Shown here one piece after another: positions 47,096-60,700 of a DNA stretch of 64,000 nt (position 1 is the first letter of the stretch; each line of letters begins with the position of its first letter). The stretch comes from Telmatactis stephensoni (Eukaryota > Cnidaria > Anthozoa > Actiniaria > Isophelliidae), in NCBI GenBank assembly GCA_029948255.1, contig JALIZF010001862.1:434001-498000 (forward strand). Reading direction: 5' to 3'. The position numbers were made by a program, and so were the translations under genes. Below the pieces are notes generated by a model. It ran no database searches and had not been told where the DNA came from. It worked only from the letters and a program-made list of their open reading frames with translations.

Positions 47096-48795
47096 TCACT
47101 TGTTGACCTGTCGTTGAAGATGGACTAGGAACTCATAGTAGGACATTACAGACTCTGCTCTATCATCTACAAGGTTGTTTAGGAACAGTGTTCGATTACG
47201 GCTGTCTTCTCTGTGGACAAAATTGAAAAGAAACTACGTTAGAAATTAATTATGGAAAAAGTAATAATCGATGTGATATATTTCTATGACAATGTGTGAG
47301 AAAGCATCCATTGTGCAAATCCTTGTTTCTGGGAAGGGAAGGAATGGCTTTTTTGGGGGGGGAGGGGGGCAGTGTGATCGTATCACAGAAGGAAGAGGAA
47401 CATTTCAAAACCTCGAATCAGACGTCACACATATTTCTTATTCCTATTTCTGAAGTAGTTTTCGACTCAGCTTGTCATTGTGTCTGTCGGAGCAACAAGA
47501 CGTGCAGCTGGTTTTTACTTCGGGATGTTTGGACTCCCTGTGTACATACTGACCTGAATACATGCAGAACAGCGTGGCAGTTTCTTTGACTTTGAAGGTA
47601 ATCAATAAAACATCGTACTCGTTGATTCAAGGGATTTTCTAGCTCTGGTAAAGCTCCCTATAAATTAGAAAATAAATGTTAAACGCCAGCTAGTCCACAT
47701 AAACAATATGGTTACAGTTGTTTATAAAGCTCCCTATAAATTAGAAAATAAATGTTAAACGCCAGTTAGTCCACATAAACAATATGGTTACAGTTGTTTA
47801 TAAAATATTAGAGATAAAACGTGCGCGCTGATTGGCTGGCTACCAACTCTACATCAGAGGAAGGAAACATGCTTCATACTAGAACGTGGAAAAATATTTT
47901 ATAATAGCTTGTGTATTTGTGCTGTGATAATAAACACTCTGGAAGATGAAGAGCACTGGAAAAGGCTATGCCTCATGTTCCTGATCTTGCTTCTCTAGTG
48001 CTCTGCATGATCTCCCTGCATATTTATATCACAGGAAAGAGACATATGCGCGCGTTTTATAACAATTAAATTAAAAATACATTATAGGTACACTAGTAAT
48101 TTTGGGCATTATCCGGCAACTCGTCCTCACGGGATGAGGTTTACATAATTTTCAGGTGAGACGTTTTATACATGAAGACTGGATAAATAATTCATTTAAG
48201 TTTACTTGGATCTTTTCTACTCAGGACGCGGACTAAATCACTCCAAGAGAAAATGAGGTAAGAGAAGGAATTCCCGTGACCCATCATATAACCCGTTTGA
48301 TGCTATTTTTAGAACCTCGTCACCATGACCTCGACTTAACCAAGACCATTTTCGAAATCTTTTTGTGCTCCATTTGCCATTTTTCTCAAGTTTAACCTTT
48401 TTCATCGACAAACGTTATACACTCTTTTTCCGCCATTGTGATCTTGAGACAATGCGAAAGCTTGTGCGCTCTCGACCAATCAGATTCACTCTAAAAATAG
48501 CATCAAACGGGGCATATAATTGTCCAAAGACCTAATACGTGCGATTCCTTCTCTTGCCTCATCTTCTCTTGATCACTCATATATAATGCACCTTAAAACG
48601 GGGATTCTTCCACACGACTTGTGCATGGGTGAGCATATACAATAGTTGTACCGAAATTATCGTCAAAAATCATCATTCCATTCACTTCTATTTTTCACTT
48701 ACCATATTTTCTGCAAGATTATTAAAACTAGGAACGTTGAAGATTTGTTGAATTATTTCATTCGGAGTGTCCTTGCCAACCCATATATAGAACAC
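47096..48795 (-). CDS. SEC24: SEC24 exons: gelsolin-like domain and C-terminus
   Basis: Exons 48703-48795, 47554-47657 and 47096-47210. They read [37 protein letters not shown] and [19 protein letters not shown], ending [15 protein letters not shown] and TGA at 47096-47098. The YYEFLxHxQxQ end is typical for the family. The acceptor of exon 47554-47657 is contained in a 76-base tandem duplication, so a second copy of the splice site lies 76 bases upstream. Confidence 0.94.
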
Positions 48796-51700
48796 CTGAA
48801 AGCCACAATAAGAACAAGCTATTATATGCAGCCAATAAGCTACACTATGATCCTTGTATGATAGACCAAGCGAAGTCGCATTTTTGGGGAAGAGATCGTA
48901 CAGCATAAATTGTACGAAAAAGCCAAGGATGATTTAGGGCAATATATTCAGTTGTTCAGTTGTGGGAATTCAAACATAGAGTTCGCGATAGCCAACAACC
49001 TCAGTTGAATGTTACGAGTCACAGACGTTCAATAAGTTTGCTTTTTACTTACATGGCCGGCATCCATCAAGAATACTCCTTGTCTGCTGAGCTTTTCAGC
49101 TGAAAGGTTGTAACATGGCGGCTGTGGTACAACACCATCCTTTGTATGAAGACCGTTCTGTTGATAACAAAACATATCAGTAAACACCAGAGTTCTGCAA
49201 GAGAGCATCACAGCGTTTTCTGAAGTCATAATTTTGGTAGTTAACTTACTTCTTTGTATTAGAGTCGTTTTCGTATGAGTGGGAAACTTACCGTACCGTA
49301 TCGTAACTGTACCAGTATCATAGTTTCTATAAAAACATTCGAAATTCCTGCTGTAACCGTATCGTATCGTAACCGTACAGTGTTCCCACTCATACGAAAA
49401 CCACTCAACCGAGAGCGCGGTCATTACGGGAAAATATCAGACCGAGGTCTTGACAGTACAGTATATAAAAGACCAAGGTCTGATATTTTCCCGTAATGAC
49501 CAAGCGGGCGAGGGTAATAAGAAGTTTATTATATGGCATTTTAACCATTTTCGTCTTTTCTAGGATTTGGACATTTAATTTCCGGTTTACGCGCGCGCGG
49601 CTGGATTCCCGCCTTTTTAAGTTTACCAAAAATTACATCAATAGTAAAAGTCGTATTCTTAGTAAAATCGCATATGAAAACAACATTCCTGTCAGTATTA
49701 CAAGCACAAGGATAACAAATGAGGCTTTTTAATTATATTAATAATAATTTTGGAGCTTATGGAAAATGACAAAATGAAAATAAAAGCTGTGCGTTTGGCA
49801 ATTGTTTTTAGCGTACTTCTCAAAAGCCATATAATAAAATAAGTTTATTAACCTCGTTTGCCGTCTGTATGGCAAATATCATACTCGTTCTTTTTCGGTA
49901 CAGACCTCGCTGCGCTCGGTCCATACTGTCAAGACCTCGGTCTGATATTTTACCATACAGACCGAGCAAACGAGGTTAATAACCCTTTAGTACAGTATGG
50001 AACTTGTCTGCATGTGTTTTACCAACCTCGTCAGATATGTCGTGCAGTGGATACAAGGATGGATAGATGGTTAACATGACTAGCTTTACGGGCATCGTCT
50101 TGAGTTGTTGCATGGCGAAGCAGCGCTCGTCTAAACGTGCCGTTGAACCAAGACGGAAAGCAATCTAAAAAGAACAAAAGAACGAAATAAATTTCACACT
50201 CGGTTGTATGTTAGTAATTCATTCGCCACTCGTTCGTACATCATCTATATGTATATGTTCACTTATACATTTATTTATTCACTCATTCGTTCGTTCATTT
50301 ATTCGCTTACTCGTTCATCAGTTCGTTCGTTCATTCATTCATTCACTCAAATTTTTTTTTTTCGTCCTTCGTTTGACTGTCTGCATTCAAAAAGGACTAA
50401 CAAAAACTCTCCAGGAGGGGAAGGCTATTCTTTGGGAGGAGGGATAGGGAGTTGAGGGTTAAGATAATGAGAGGGCTCCAAATTTACTACATGAAAGCAT
50501 CAATACATACGTTTTTCAATAAGGCCAGTACAAAAAGTGGTAAAAGTCGTAGAGAGTATGGGGCTACAAGTTGGCTATTCTGTGGTTGATTGGCTACATG
50601 TTGTCTGTACACTGTCATGAAGTCTATACAAGCATTCATTAATGCCTACAAATAAAGTACAACCATGTTAAAATACATTACTACTGAATCTATAAAACCA
50701 CATTTATATTTTCAAAGAATTGAGGATATTTAGTGAAAGCACTATGACAACTGACTGACACTGTCTAAAAACTGTTTATCGTATTTTCTGGTAGATAAGA
50801 CAAATATTACTTAATTGTCAAAATATCTCTGAATAGAGTGTAAATAATGGTGCAAAACTATATTGAATTTTTACCTCACGGGCGTCTCCCAGGCTAGACG
50901 ATAGCGTCCTGTCGACAGCTGAAGACAGAGAAATAGAAAGGTTTATTGAAGCTACATGACAGTTAAGAAAACTGAATTGCACAGCATTGACAAAGTATGA
51001 AAGGAAATATATACAATACAAACACACTATTAAAATGAAATTAGACATTCAATTTGAAGCTGTATTGCAAAAAAAAAAAAAAAAAAAGAAAGAAAGAAAA
51101 GAAAAAAAGAAAAAAAGAAAACAAAAAGATAGTTGGATGCTACAGAGTAACATGGCGAACAGCACCTCTGAATACATGATCATTTGTCACTACACTCTTG
51201 GTAGCAATCAGTTTCAAAAAGTGAAGGAAAACATTTTTTATACGAATGTATTCAGTTTGTCATTAGCTTGTCAGGGAACTCAGAAGCAAAATAACTGAGT
51301 CCGTTGACAGGAATCGAATCCGGGACATTCCAGATACCAAGGTGGATGCTCTACTACTGAGCTACAGGGAGACTCAAAAACATTTTTGTTCCTTTACTGA
51401 TCACATAGACTGACAGCAATTTCTTTATAACCCAAACCCCATTTCCAAGTCTATTTTAAGGCTATTTTAAGTCCGTGAATGTAATTATTCAAGGCTTTGA
51501 ATCACATGCACATTTGCAAAAAATCAACATGTGACTTTGAGTGTTGTAGGTAAAGTATATCGGAATGTAGTGGTAACGAGTGTGAGTGATTCTCGGAGAT
51601 AATAGCAGTATATGCTACTCTGAATCCTAGGATAAACAAAAACGTGATTTTTTTTATTTGACAAATTGCATTGTTGCGTCCTTCGGGCGTGAAAGGAAAA

Positions 51701-54700
51701 AAATGAGTTTCTACAGAACAGTCTTTTGCTGCCAAAAAGTCTTATTCTGTCATTGAGTACTCTAGTCACCCCTTCTTTATCTAAAAAGCTCCTTAGTTTC
51801 GATAAACTTACCCATCTTTGCCAGTAAAGTTCCAATGGCTTGTTGATCAGCACATGCATATACATCAGCCAGTTTAGTAGTGGTGGGCATGGCAAGAGTG
51901 TGGACACGAATACGTCGCTCACCTGTAAATGAAAACACTGCTAAACAACCTATACTAACAAAATAGGCTGAGGACAGAGGCAAAACATTTTCTATAGACA
52001 GGAATGGCTATTTATGTTACTCTAGGGCAAAAAGAGTGGTATTCAGATTTCTAACAGAATTTCAGTAGCCTGAGAAATCAGCTGTTCTTTTTCTCACTCC
52101 CCTTGAAAGGATAGCTATTTTCTCAGACAAATTAGAATTTCTAGGGCAAATAAAGTGGTATTCAGGGCAGGACTCTAGGGCAAAAACTGTGCCTGAGAAA
52201 TCAGCTGTTCTTTTTCTCACTCCCCTTGAAAGGATAGCTATTTTCTCAGACAAATTAGAATTTCTAGGGCAAATAAAGTGGTATTCAGGGCAGGACTCTA
52301 GGGCAAAAACAGTGCCTGAGAAATCAGCTGTTCGTTTTCTCACTCCCCTTGAAAGGATAGCTGACTCTAGGGCAAAAACATGTGCCTGAGAAATCAGCTG
52401 TTCGTTTTCTCACTCCCCTTGAAAGGATACTCTATTTTCTCGGACAAATTAGAATTTCAGCACCGAAGAAGGGAAAGTAGCCAGCAAGTACAATACAATA
52501 TGACTTCCCTATATTGTGTGAAGTGATACTGGTAATATGAATGAAAACTTCAGAAAGCTGACTAAACCAACATAGTCTATTACCTTTTGAGCTTGTGTAG
52601 AGCAGGGCAGATTGAAAGCATACAATATTTGAGTCACTTAAACTGTCTTCTATGTCAATTTGCATTGTAAATCCTGTATCTGGATTGATATTAGGCAATG
52701 AAACCAGGTCTGTTGACCGTAACAAAGAAGTTTCCATGGAAAGTGTGGATTGTCAAGCCTGAAAGAAACAAAGTATGAAATGATGAGTATCAAAGATTAT
52801 CTCAACATCTCAATGCATTAGGCTACTGGTTGTTGAGGACCAATTCCAGCAATCAGCTGCCTGTATACACACACATCGTAAGGCATGTCTCAGCAACATG
52901 ATCACATCAATACAAGGCAGGAGATTGCAGGGACAGCTTAAAGCCACCCTGTATACACATTGGAGGGGCTGTGTCCTGGTGATATGGACACAACAACAAA
53001 ACAAGTGCAAGGCCAGTCGCCAAAACTTCAGAAAGGGGGCTGGTTTTCATCACCCTTGATGTGTTAAAACTTATTTCACAATATTCACAATATATTGATA
53101 ATTATAGATTGAATAGGACGAGGAGAAGAAGAAAGGGGGTCATTCTAGCTTCTCTGACTTGTTCCTTGGTATGTTCAGTCCTTTACACTCAGGGAAACAT
53201 ATACAATAATGACATTGAAATACTCTTGTGATAAGAAAAAAATTAATATTACCTCTTGTACATCTTACTCTCATCACTGCTTCAAATCCGATTTTCCTCG
53301 TGAGGTATCGCCTGAAATAATTATAAAGGAAAGTTACACAGAGGGGATATATGGGTTGGGAAAACTCTGAGTAACAAAAAGACTAAAGAAATAACTCAAT
53401 GTGATAGTTAAGCTTTGTAAAAAAAATGCAATTTTTAGCATGAATAACCACAAAACCATGTAAACTCTCATGCTTTCCTGTGAAAATGACATGTGTTCTC
53501 AAATTTATTCTCTATCCCCTGATACTTACGAAAATTCATTCTCAAACTTTTCTACAGCTGTAGGATTTCTAACTACATGGAAATCAGGATAGTATGAAAT
53601 ACAGCCACCAGAATACTTGGATGCACACACTGGAAATGACAAAATGGAATAAGTGATCAGTAGCCATGCTTCAATATCTTTGTATTCTCAGATTTTTTTT
53701 TTTAATGTAATACTGAATACTACAGAAATATTGTAGTTTGTGGACAGGCTGAGGGGAGATGGGGGAGGGGGGAAATTAGAAGGGAGATGTTCTCATTCAC
53801 CTTGCCTCGGCTTCCCTTTCCTCCACACTAGCCCTGAGCAAGTCTATGGGCTAGTAACTTTGTAGCTCATTTTCAAGTTGCCTTACAGTAGAACCCCTTT
53901 AGGTGTATTTAAATCTTCTTAAATACTATGTTAAAGTATTTGGAAATAATGGGAGCTTTAGAAAGCAAATAAAATATAATATAACAAAAATTGGGTTGTC
54001 CTCCTTTTAATAGTTAGCTGGGTAAGAAAAATGCTAAGAACGTATTGAATTCTATAAACAAGAAAATAAGATAAATACATCAAAAGGCAGTTCTTGTGTA
54101 CACAGACTCATTGTCTAAGTTAATGTTGGTATAATAAGGATAACATATAAGGAAGACATCTGTATTTGTAGTAGACTGCTATATTTACATTCATTTAATG
54201 ATGTATGTATATTTATGATGCTTTTATATCAACATACTTAATGATGCGATGTCAGAATACTGTGAGGCAAGAAGGAATAGGTCTATGGCCACTTGTTCAG
54301 CTGCACAGTCCAAGGCAAACTTCTTGTAGAAGTCTGTAGCTGGAGCAAGGTTGACAACATCCTATAGATGATAAAAACATAAATTATATAATGCTATTTA
54401 CTATCAATCATTATCAATCTGTCAACATTGTTGTAGTTATTGTAATTATAGTCCTCCCTCCATCAGTCCTCTTTCTTACTGTAAGACTGGTTAGTGGTAA
54501 TCTGGGGATAAAATGAATGGTTTTATCCTGCAATAGCTCTGATTGAGCTTTTAGAAACTCAGGCCTGGTTTTAGTTACAAAGATAGAACAGAAGTTAAAA
54601 TAAGGATTTGAGAATCAACTAAAACAGGAGAAACTCTTGCTCAGAAAGCCACTCACTAACCAACTATGCAAACCAACTTAGTTTTGCTCCATTATTGTTG

Positions 54701-57700
54701 ACATCATCATCACCATCATCATCATCATCATCCAACAATATCACATCAAGGAAACACAAACATGATACCATTTGCATTACAACAACAACAAAACAAATAA
54801 CATCAACAAGCAGCAACAAGTAGAAAGAGCAAGCCATAAAAATCCACAAAAAATATTTTGAGAACCACCTTAGGATTAGACTTCTGATTGGGTTCTTCTC
54901 TTCTCTTCAGCTCACCAGGTCCAATATTGGGCAGTGTTGTCTGGAACATAGATACTCTACCTCCAGTAGGTCCCTATTGAGACACAAAATACTTTAATAC
55001 ATGTATATAGAAGTTCAGCTAATAAGCAAAACATATAGGCTCATTTTGTAATGATTGGAGTAGTTTTTGTTTGATTTTGTACCAGTCTATGTTACACTGT
55101 GCAGTCTGCTGTGTCTCAGGGATGATTCTGATTGGATAAAGCATCAGGGTTGACCAATCGTGTTAAAATAAAAACCATTATTTTTATTATTATTCATCAT
55201 CAGAGAAGTCACTTCTGATATGCCTTGGAAATTAAACAGAACAAATGTATGATAAAAAATCAGATGCTCTGAGCAGGACTTGAACCCATGACACCCTGAT
55301 TTCATGATGGGTACTCTACCAGCTGAGCTACCGAAGCAACTACAGTGGAGAGGGGTGAGAATTGCTCTAGAAGACATTGATTTTTTATTATCTTAATTTA
55401 TATTATATATTATTTTTAATTTTTTATTATTGTAATTATTATTCAAGACAGTGAAACATGGCAATACAACACCATGGACATTTTCATGGTCATATTGCTA
55501 ATATCTAATATTTTTACTCTCTTTTACTCTAATGAAGGACTAAGGCTCAAAATATCTGAAATGCAGGTACTCTTTTATATAGTGTTACAGATTTCTTTTG
55601 ATTCATTCTAATATTTAAATGCTTACTATAAGTTTGAGTGCAGCTTGCATGGCTGCTCCTGTTAGCACTATGTATATTGTGGGTACCACTGAACATTGTT
55701 GGCAGTGAGTCTAGTAATTGGTGGATAAGCTGGGGAAGAATCAGTACAAAACAATTAACACTTTGAAATTCACAGTATTTAGTACAGACTGTAATGTAAC
55801 AGAATTTAAAATATTATTCAAAGTTTTAGGGACTACAATACCTCCATATTCTCCTTTAAATTGACAAGGAGATCATCAGGAGCTGGCAAGAACACATCTG
55901 CAAAGAGAACAAAGTAAATAATGAACAAAGGTATTAATAACAACAAAGAATGTAAACAAATTGTTATTTTTAAAGTTACAATTCACAAATCTTTATGCAT
56001 ACAACTTACCATCTAAATCTGATACAATAAGCATTTGAGGTTGGACTGACTTGGGCTAAAAATGGAAAACTCACAATAAGTAAAAACAAAAATGTAGCAA
56101 ATATTGTTTTTGTTTACATGTTACAATTAACACATACTGTAAAAAGAAGTAAGGAACCTTTAACCTCCCCCCCCCAAAAAAAAAATTACCTCCTCCCCCT
56201 CCCCCCCCCAAAAAAAAATGTTAACAGGATATGATACTAAACTGGTCTGCTTGTAAAAAGTGACTTGCCGCAAAATAAAATGACTTACAGACCTGCTAGA
56301 CATATGGTGTGTTCCAAGCATGTTTTGTCCATCAAAATACTTTAGCCAATCAGGCTAATCAGGGAGAGGCATTATGTCATGTCACATACAACTTGCAAAC
56401 AGGCCATTGGAATTCCTTACATTACTATACTGTGTCATAACAGCTTTTTTGATAGGCACACTAAAACTTATCTTTAGGATTATACACTAGGGATAGAGCG
56501 CCATAAAGGGTTCATTGATAGCAACGTTAAGGGATCACTTACCCTCAAGCTATAAAAATGAATTTTACTATCAAAAGTAATAAATCCAACCAATGTTCTA
56601 GAATCACCAGGCATTTTCTCTAGGTTTTCTCTTAATGTTCTACAAGCACTATGAAGATAACCTGGCAATGAATAAACAACACATATCAATGATACATATT
56701 CTTCACCAGTTAAAATCTTATTACTGGTATTTTTAAAACAAGTGTATAAATGGAAACATATATGCATAATACATTCATAGATGAACCTTCTTAATAAGTC
56801 TGGTTCCCATTTGATCACCACAATTACTGCGATCACCAGAAGGTGTTTCACATTAATCGCTATAATAAATGGTTCAAAGTGAAAAAGGCCTAAGTGACTT
56901 TTTGATGATATTTTTTCAATGGTATAAAATGGTATAATTGACTTTCCTATGCTGGAAAAATTGATCTCAGGACATCCATCAAAAAGTCACTTAGGTCATT
57001 TTCACAGGGAACCCTTCTTATTGATATATTAGCTGAGATAGAACAAAACTAGTTGGCTCAGTTGGTTGAGCGTTGGTCTTTTGAGTGAGAGGTCTAGGTG
57101 TAATTACCAACACTCAGGGTCTTTAAATAATTGAGAAGGTACTGTCTTTGTATTTTACATCTACAAATGGATAGATCTTCATGTTCTCAGATAAGGATGT
57201 TAAAAAGGCCATAGAGGGATGTAAAAGAACCCACACTACTATTCAGGAAGAGTAGGGATATTCCAGTGTGTGGGGTCTGACTAACACAACTGGGAACACA
57301 GTCATTGACAACAAGTTGACAAAGAATTGTGCAAATCTGCACATAGTTTCGGCAACTGTAGCAATGAAATGAGAACCATACAGAGAAAGGAAAGAAAGTG
57401 CCACAATAATTTCTATGCAAGGAATGGAGACCCATCTGAGATAGAGAACTGTCACACCATTTTTGTCTGGCTTACCAGTTTCAACTGCATTAAATGATAC
57501 ATCAAACACAAAAAGAAACACTGCTGGCTGTGGAGGTCGTAGCTGGGAAACAAAAAATATCAACCTTTACAACGATGTCATATAGCCCCCTTAAAATTAA
57601 TTAAATTACTAAAACTCATAAATAAAGAGATTATTATACATAATAATTATATTTTGTACAAAAATAGTAAAAATAAATAAACAAAGCATGTAACTGTTCT

Positions 57701-60700
57701 TCTTACCATGTACTCTGAAGGAGCTATAAACTCTACAGTTGCAGACTTAATTTCTGGCCTTCTTGAAGGATCACCGTAAGACTTTGTAGAGGGGTCGTAA
57801 CAGAATTCATCTGATACTGAAACATAGGAAAAATAAAAGATTGATATAACTACATGAAAACTACATGCACATCTGTGTCAACCAATTTAAAACAAACAAA
57901 TACACAGTGGGTTCATTAAGGGCTGGGCAGCATGTAAACTGACTGGCTGTGAACAGACTTTGCTGAATATTGCCTGGCAAGCTCCAGAAATGCATGACAA
58001 AGTAATTTCTGATAATAAAGATCTGTAATCTTGCCTGGATGTAACAGAAGATGCCTCCAGTTTACAATCTTAATGAACCACTAAATACAAAATACACTTA
58101 TCAAGGTAATCATAAAAAATAATAATTTAGAATTTTTGGTCTGTTTAGGGTATTCTCCATTTAGTGGAACCATCTGGTTACATGTAGAACAACTAGTTCT
58201 TAAATGGTACATGTCAGTTTTCAGCATTATCCAGAACCAGTACCAAGAAATGAGGTGTACCATTTAACAACTAGCTGTTCTGACTAGCTTTGCTAAATGT
58301 GGACCTATATTATAATTATATAATTTTTTTCTATTACTGATTGCTTGAATAAAATTGAATTGAATTGAATTGAATTGCTTGTTTCATTCCAAAAATGAAA
58401 AGTACCCTTAATTTACAAGATATCTGAATACAATATACCTTCATTAGTTCTAAAGCACATTGGACATCTCCATCTTCTGGTTTCAGTGAATGTTACAAAT
58501 GGATTGATATATGTCCTACAGGATCGACATCTTGTAATGACTGATGAATGGATCACTGGTAGACTCTGGAAATATAACAAATATAAACATTACACCCAAA
58601 AAAACATACAACCCAAATGCCTTCAAATAGGACTGTTCATAATTCAAAGGAAGTTGATTCTCCTCAACATGGGGTAGCATGTAGTGAAAAGTACAGAATT
58701 TATTACATTTAAAATGTACATTTATGTAACTTGCAAAGACATTTCGCTGTCTTTGCATGAAGTGGTTATGAGTGAGTGAAGGTACCCATAATATGTACCA
58801 GTTGTAGGGTTATCCAAACATTTGTGATTATGGTATATTTTTAGCTGCACACTTGACTGCATTTAGATTTTGCTTTTCTTGTATTTTACTACAATAAGCA
58901 AAGACATTGAGAGAAAAAAGAACACTAGACCATTAGGACTTACTGCAAGATCTTTGAATGGATGCAAGTGAATAGCAAATGGTAGCCTAGCTTTTGTAAG
59001 TAAACTTTTGGTCTCTGGGATGGAATTAAGTGTACAGCAAAGGACACTAAAATCAAAGAGAAAGATAATCAATAAACTACACTTTTAAATTTCACAGGTA
59101 CACTGGAATGTTGTACATTGTATTTTTTGACAATCATGATCATAAGTTTATTTTGTCCAAAGTTCAGGTCATACTTTGGAGTTTGAGGACAAACTTCAAA
59201 CTTACTCCCATGAAATTCAGAAATTCATTTAAATCCAGATTTACACTGAGAATGAGCTGCATCGCAAAGCAAGGCAGTGTCCTGCCTAAATAAGTTCACA
59301 ATTTGATTGGCAAAATGGAAGATTCCATTGATACATGTAACTTGAATCAATAATCACAATTCTAATTCTCTCAACTCACCTTGGGTCACTATTTCTCTTT
59401 TGAAGATCCTAAAATGTAAATAAAGTTCAATAATAATAATATCATGTACCCTGATTTATCAAAGGATACATATAGTGTGTCCTACCAGTATATACTGTAT
59501 GAGAGTGCATAGCTCACACATACATGCAATTTTATGTTTTTTGTAATGAAAGAGAAAAGTTGCCTTGCATTAATTTTTATAATAGAAATATAAATCTTGC
59601 CTACTATGCTGTATGCAAATTTATAAAATATTTCAGATATAACATGCACACTGATTGGCTGGCTACCATGTTTATATCAGAGGACAGAGACATGGCTCAC
59701 TCAAAATATGCCAAAAATATTTTATAAAAGCAATATAAAATGATCGCTTATGTCTCTGTACTGTGATATAAACACTCTGGAAGAAGTAGAGCACTTGGAA
59801 AGCAAGAGCAATACTTGTGTTCCTAAGCTTGCTTTTCTCTTGCTCTACATCTTCCATCGTGTTTATATCACAGTACAGAGACATGCGTACGCATTTTATA
59901 TTCCTTAATTAGAGCTCTTGGCAATTGATCAGAACACTCAAGAAGCATTGAGAAGAACTCAGCTATAGGTAGAAAAATAGAAACACTTCTCTTATGTTCT
60001 GAGCAATCCGTGTGCTCTAACTCTGCACATGTCTTTTCAATTTCTCATGATCACTTCTTCAGTAGTATAACCAATTTAGCTTGCTACGTTTTCCCATTTT
60101 GAGAACAATTTTTTTTGTTCTAAGTGAGCATTGTTTTTGTCCAATTCTCTTTCAGTCTTTCAAATAAAGTATCTTAGTCCCAAAATTTGCAACAAGCTAA
60201 ATTAAATATGTCTGCACTGTGTCATAATTACTATAAATGTGAAAATCAAATGCACTGTAATCCCTAACAATAAATGAAAACAGATTTCCAGTTACAAGCA
60301 TATTAAGGATGTACTTACAGAAGGAAGAGGTGGTGTAGAATGCTCTAGTGATGTTGTTGGAACAATATTTCTCTGTTCCAAAAGGTTTATAGGTTGTACG
60401 GCAGTAGGTTGCTGAGAAAAAGACAACACACCAAAAGTTAATATTATAATGTACATAAAGGTAAGCACTATATTAACAATAATAGTAATAATAATGTCTT
60501 TATTTCATATTGATAAAAATACATATCAATACACACATTTAAGAAACATAAAAAATATGTAATGTAAAAAAAATTAAATAGCTAATCTATGTTTAAAATA
60601 TAATCTATTTATAAAACTATTCTTAAATCTTTCTGTATTAACTCTTGGCAAGAGACTACTCTTATTTCTAAGATAGTGAGATGACTGCTTTGTCTTAGGT

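Noticed and set aside
55225..55342. Functional tRNA gene
   Set aside because: A and B boxes are present but anticodon, T and acceptor stems have mismatches and a repeat-type tail follows.
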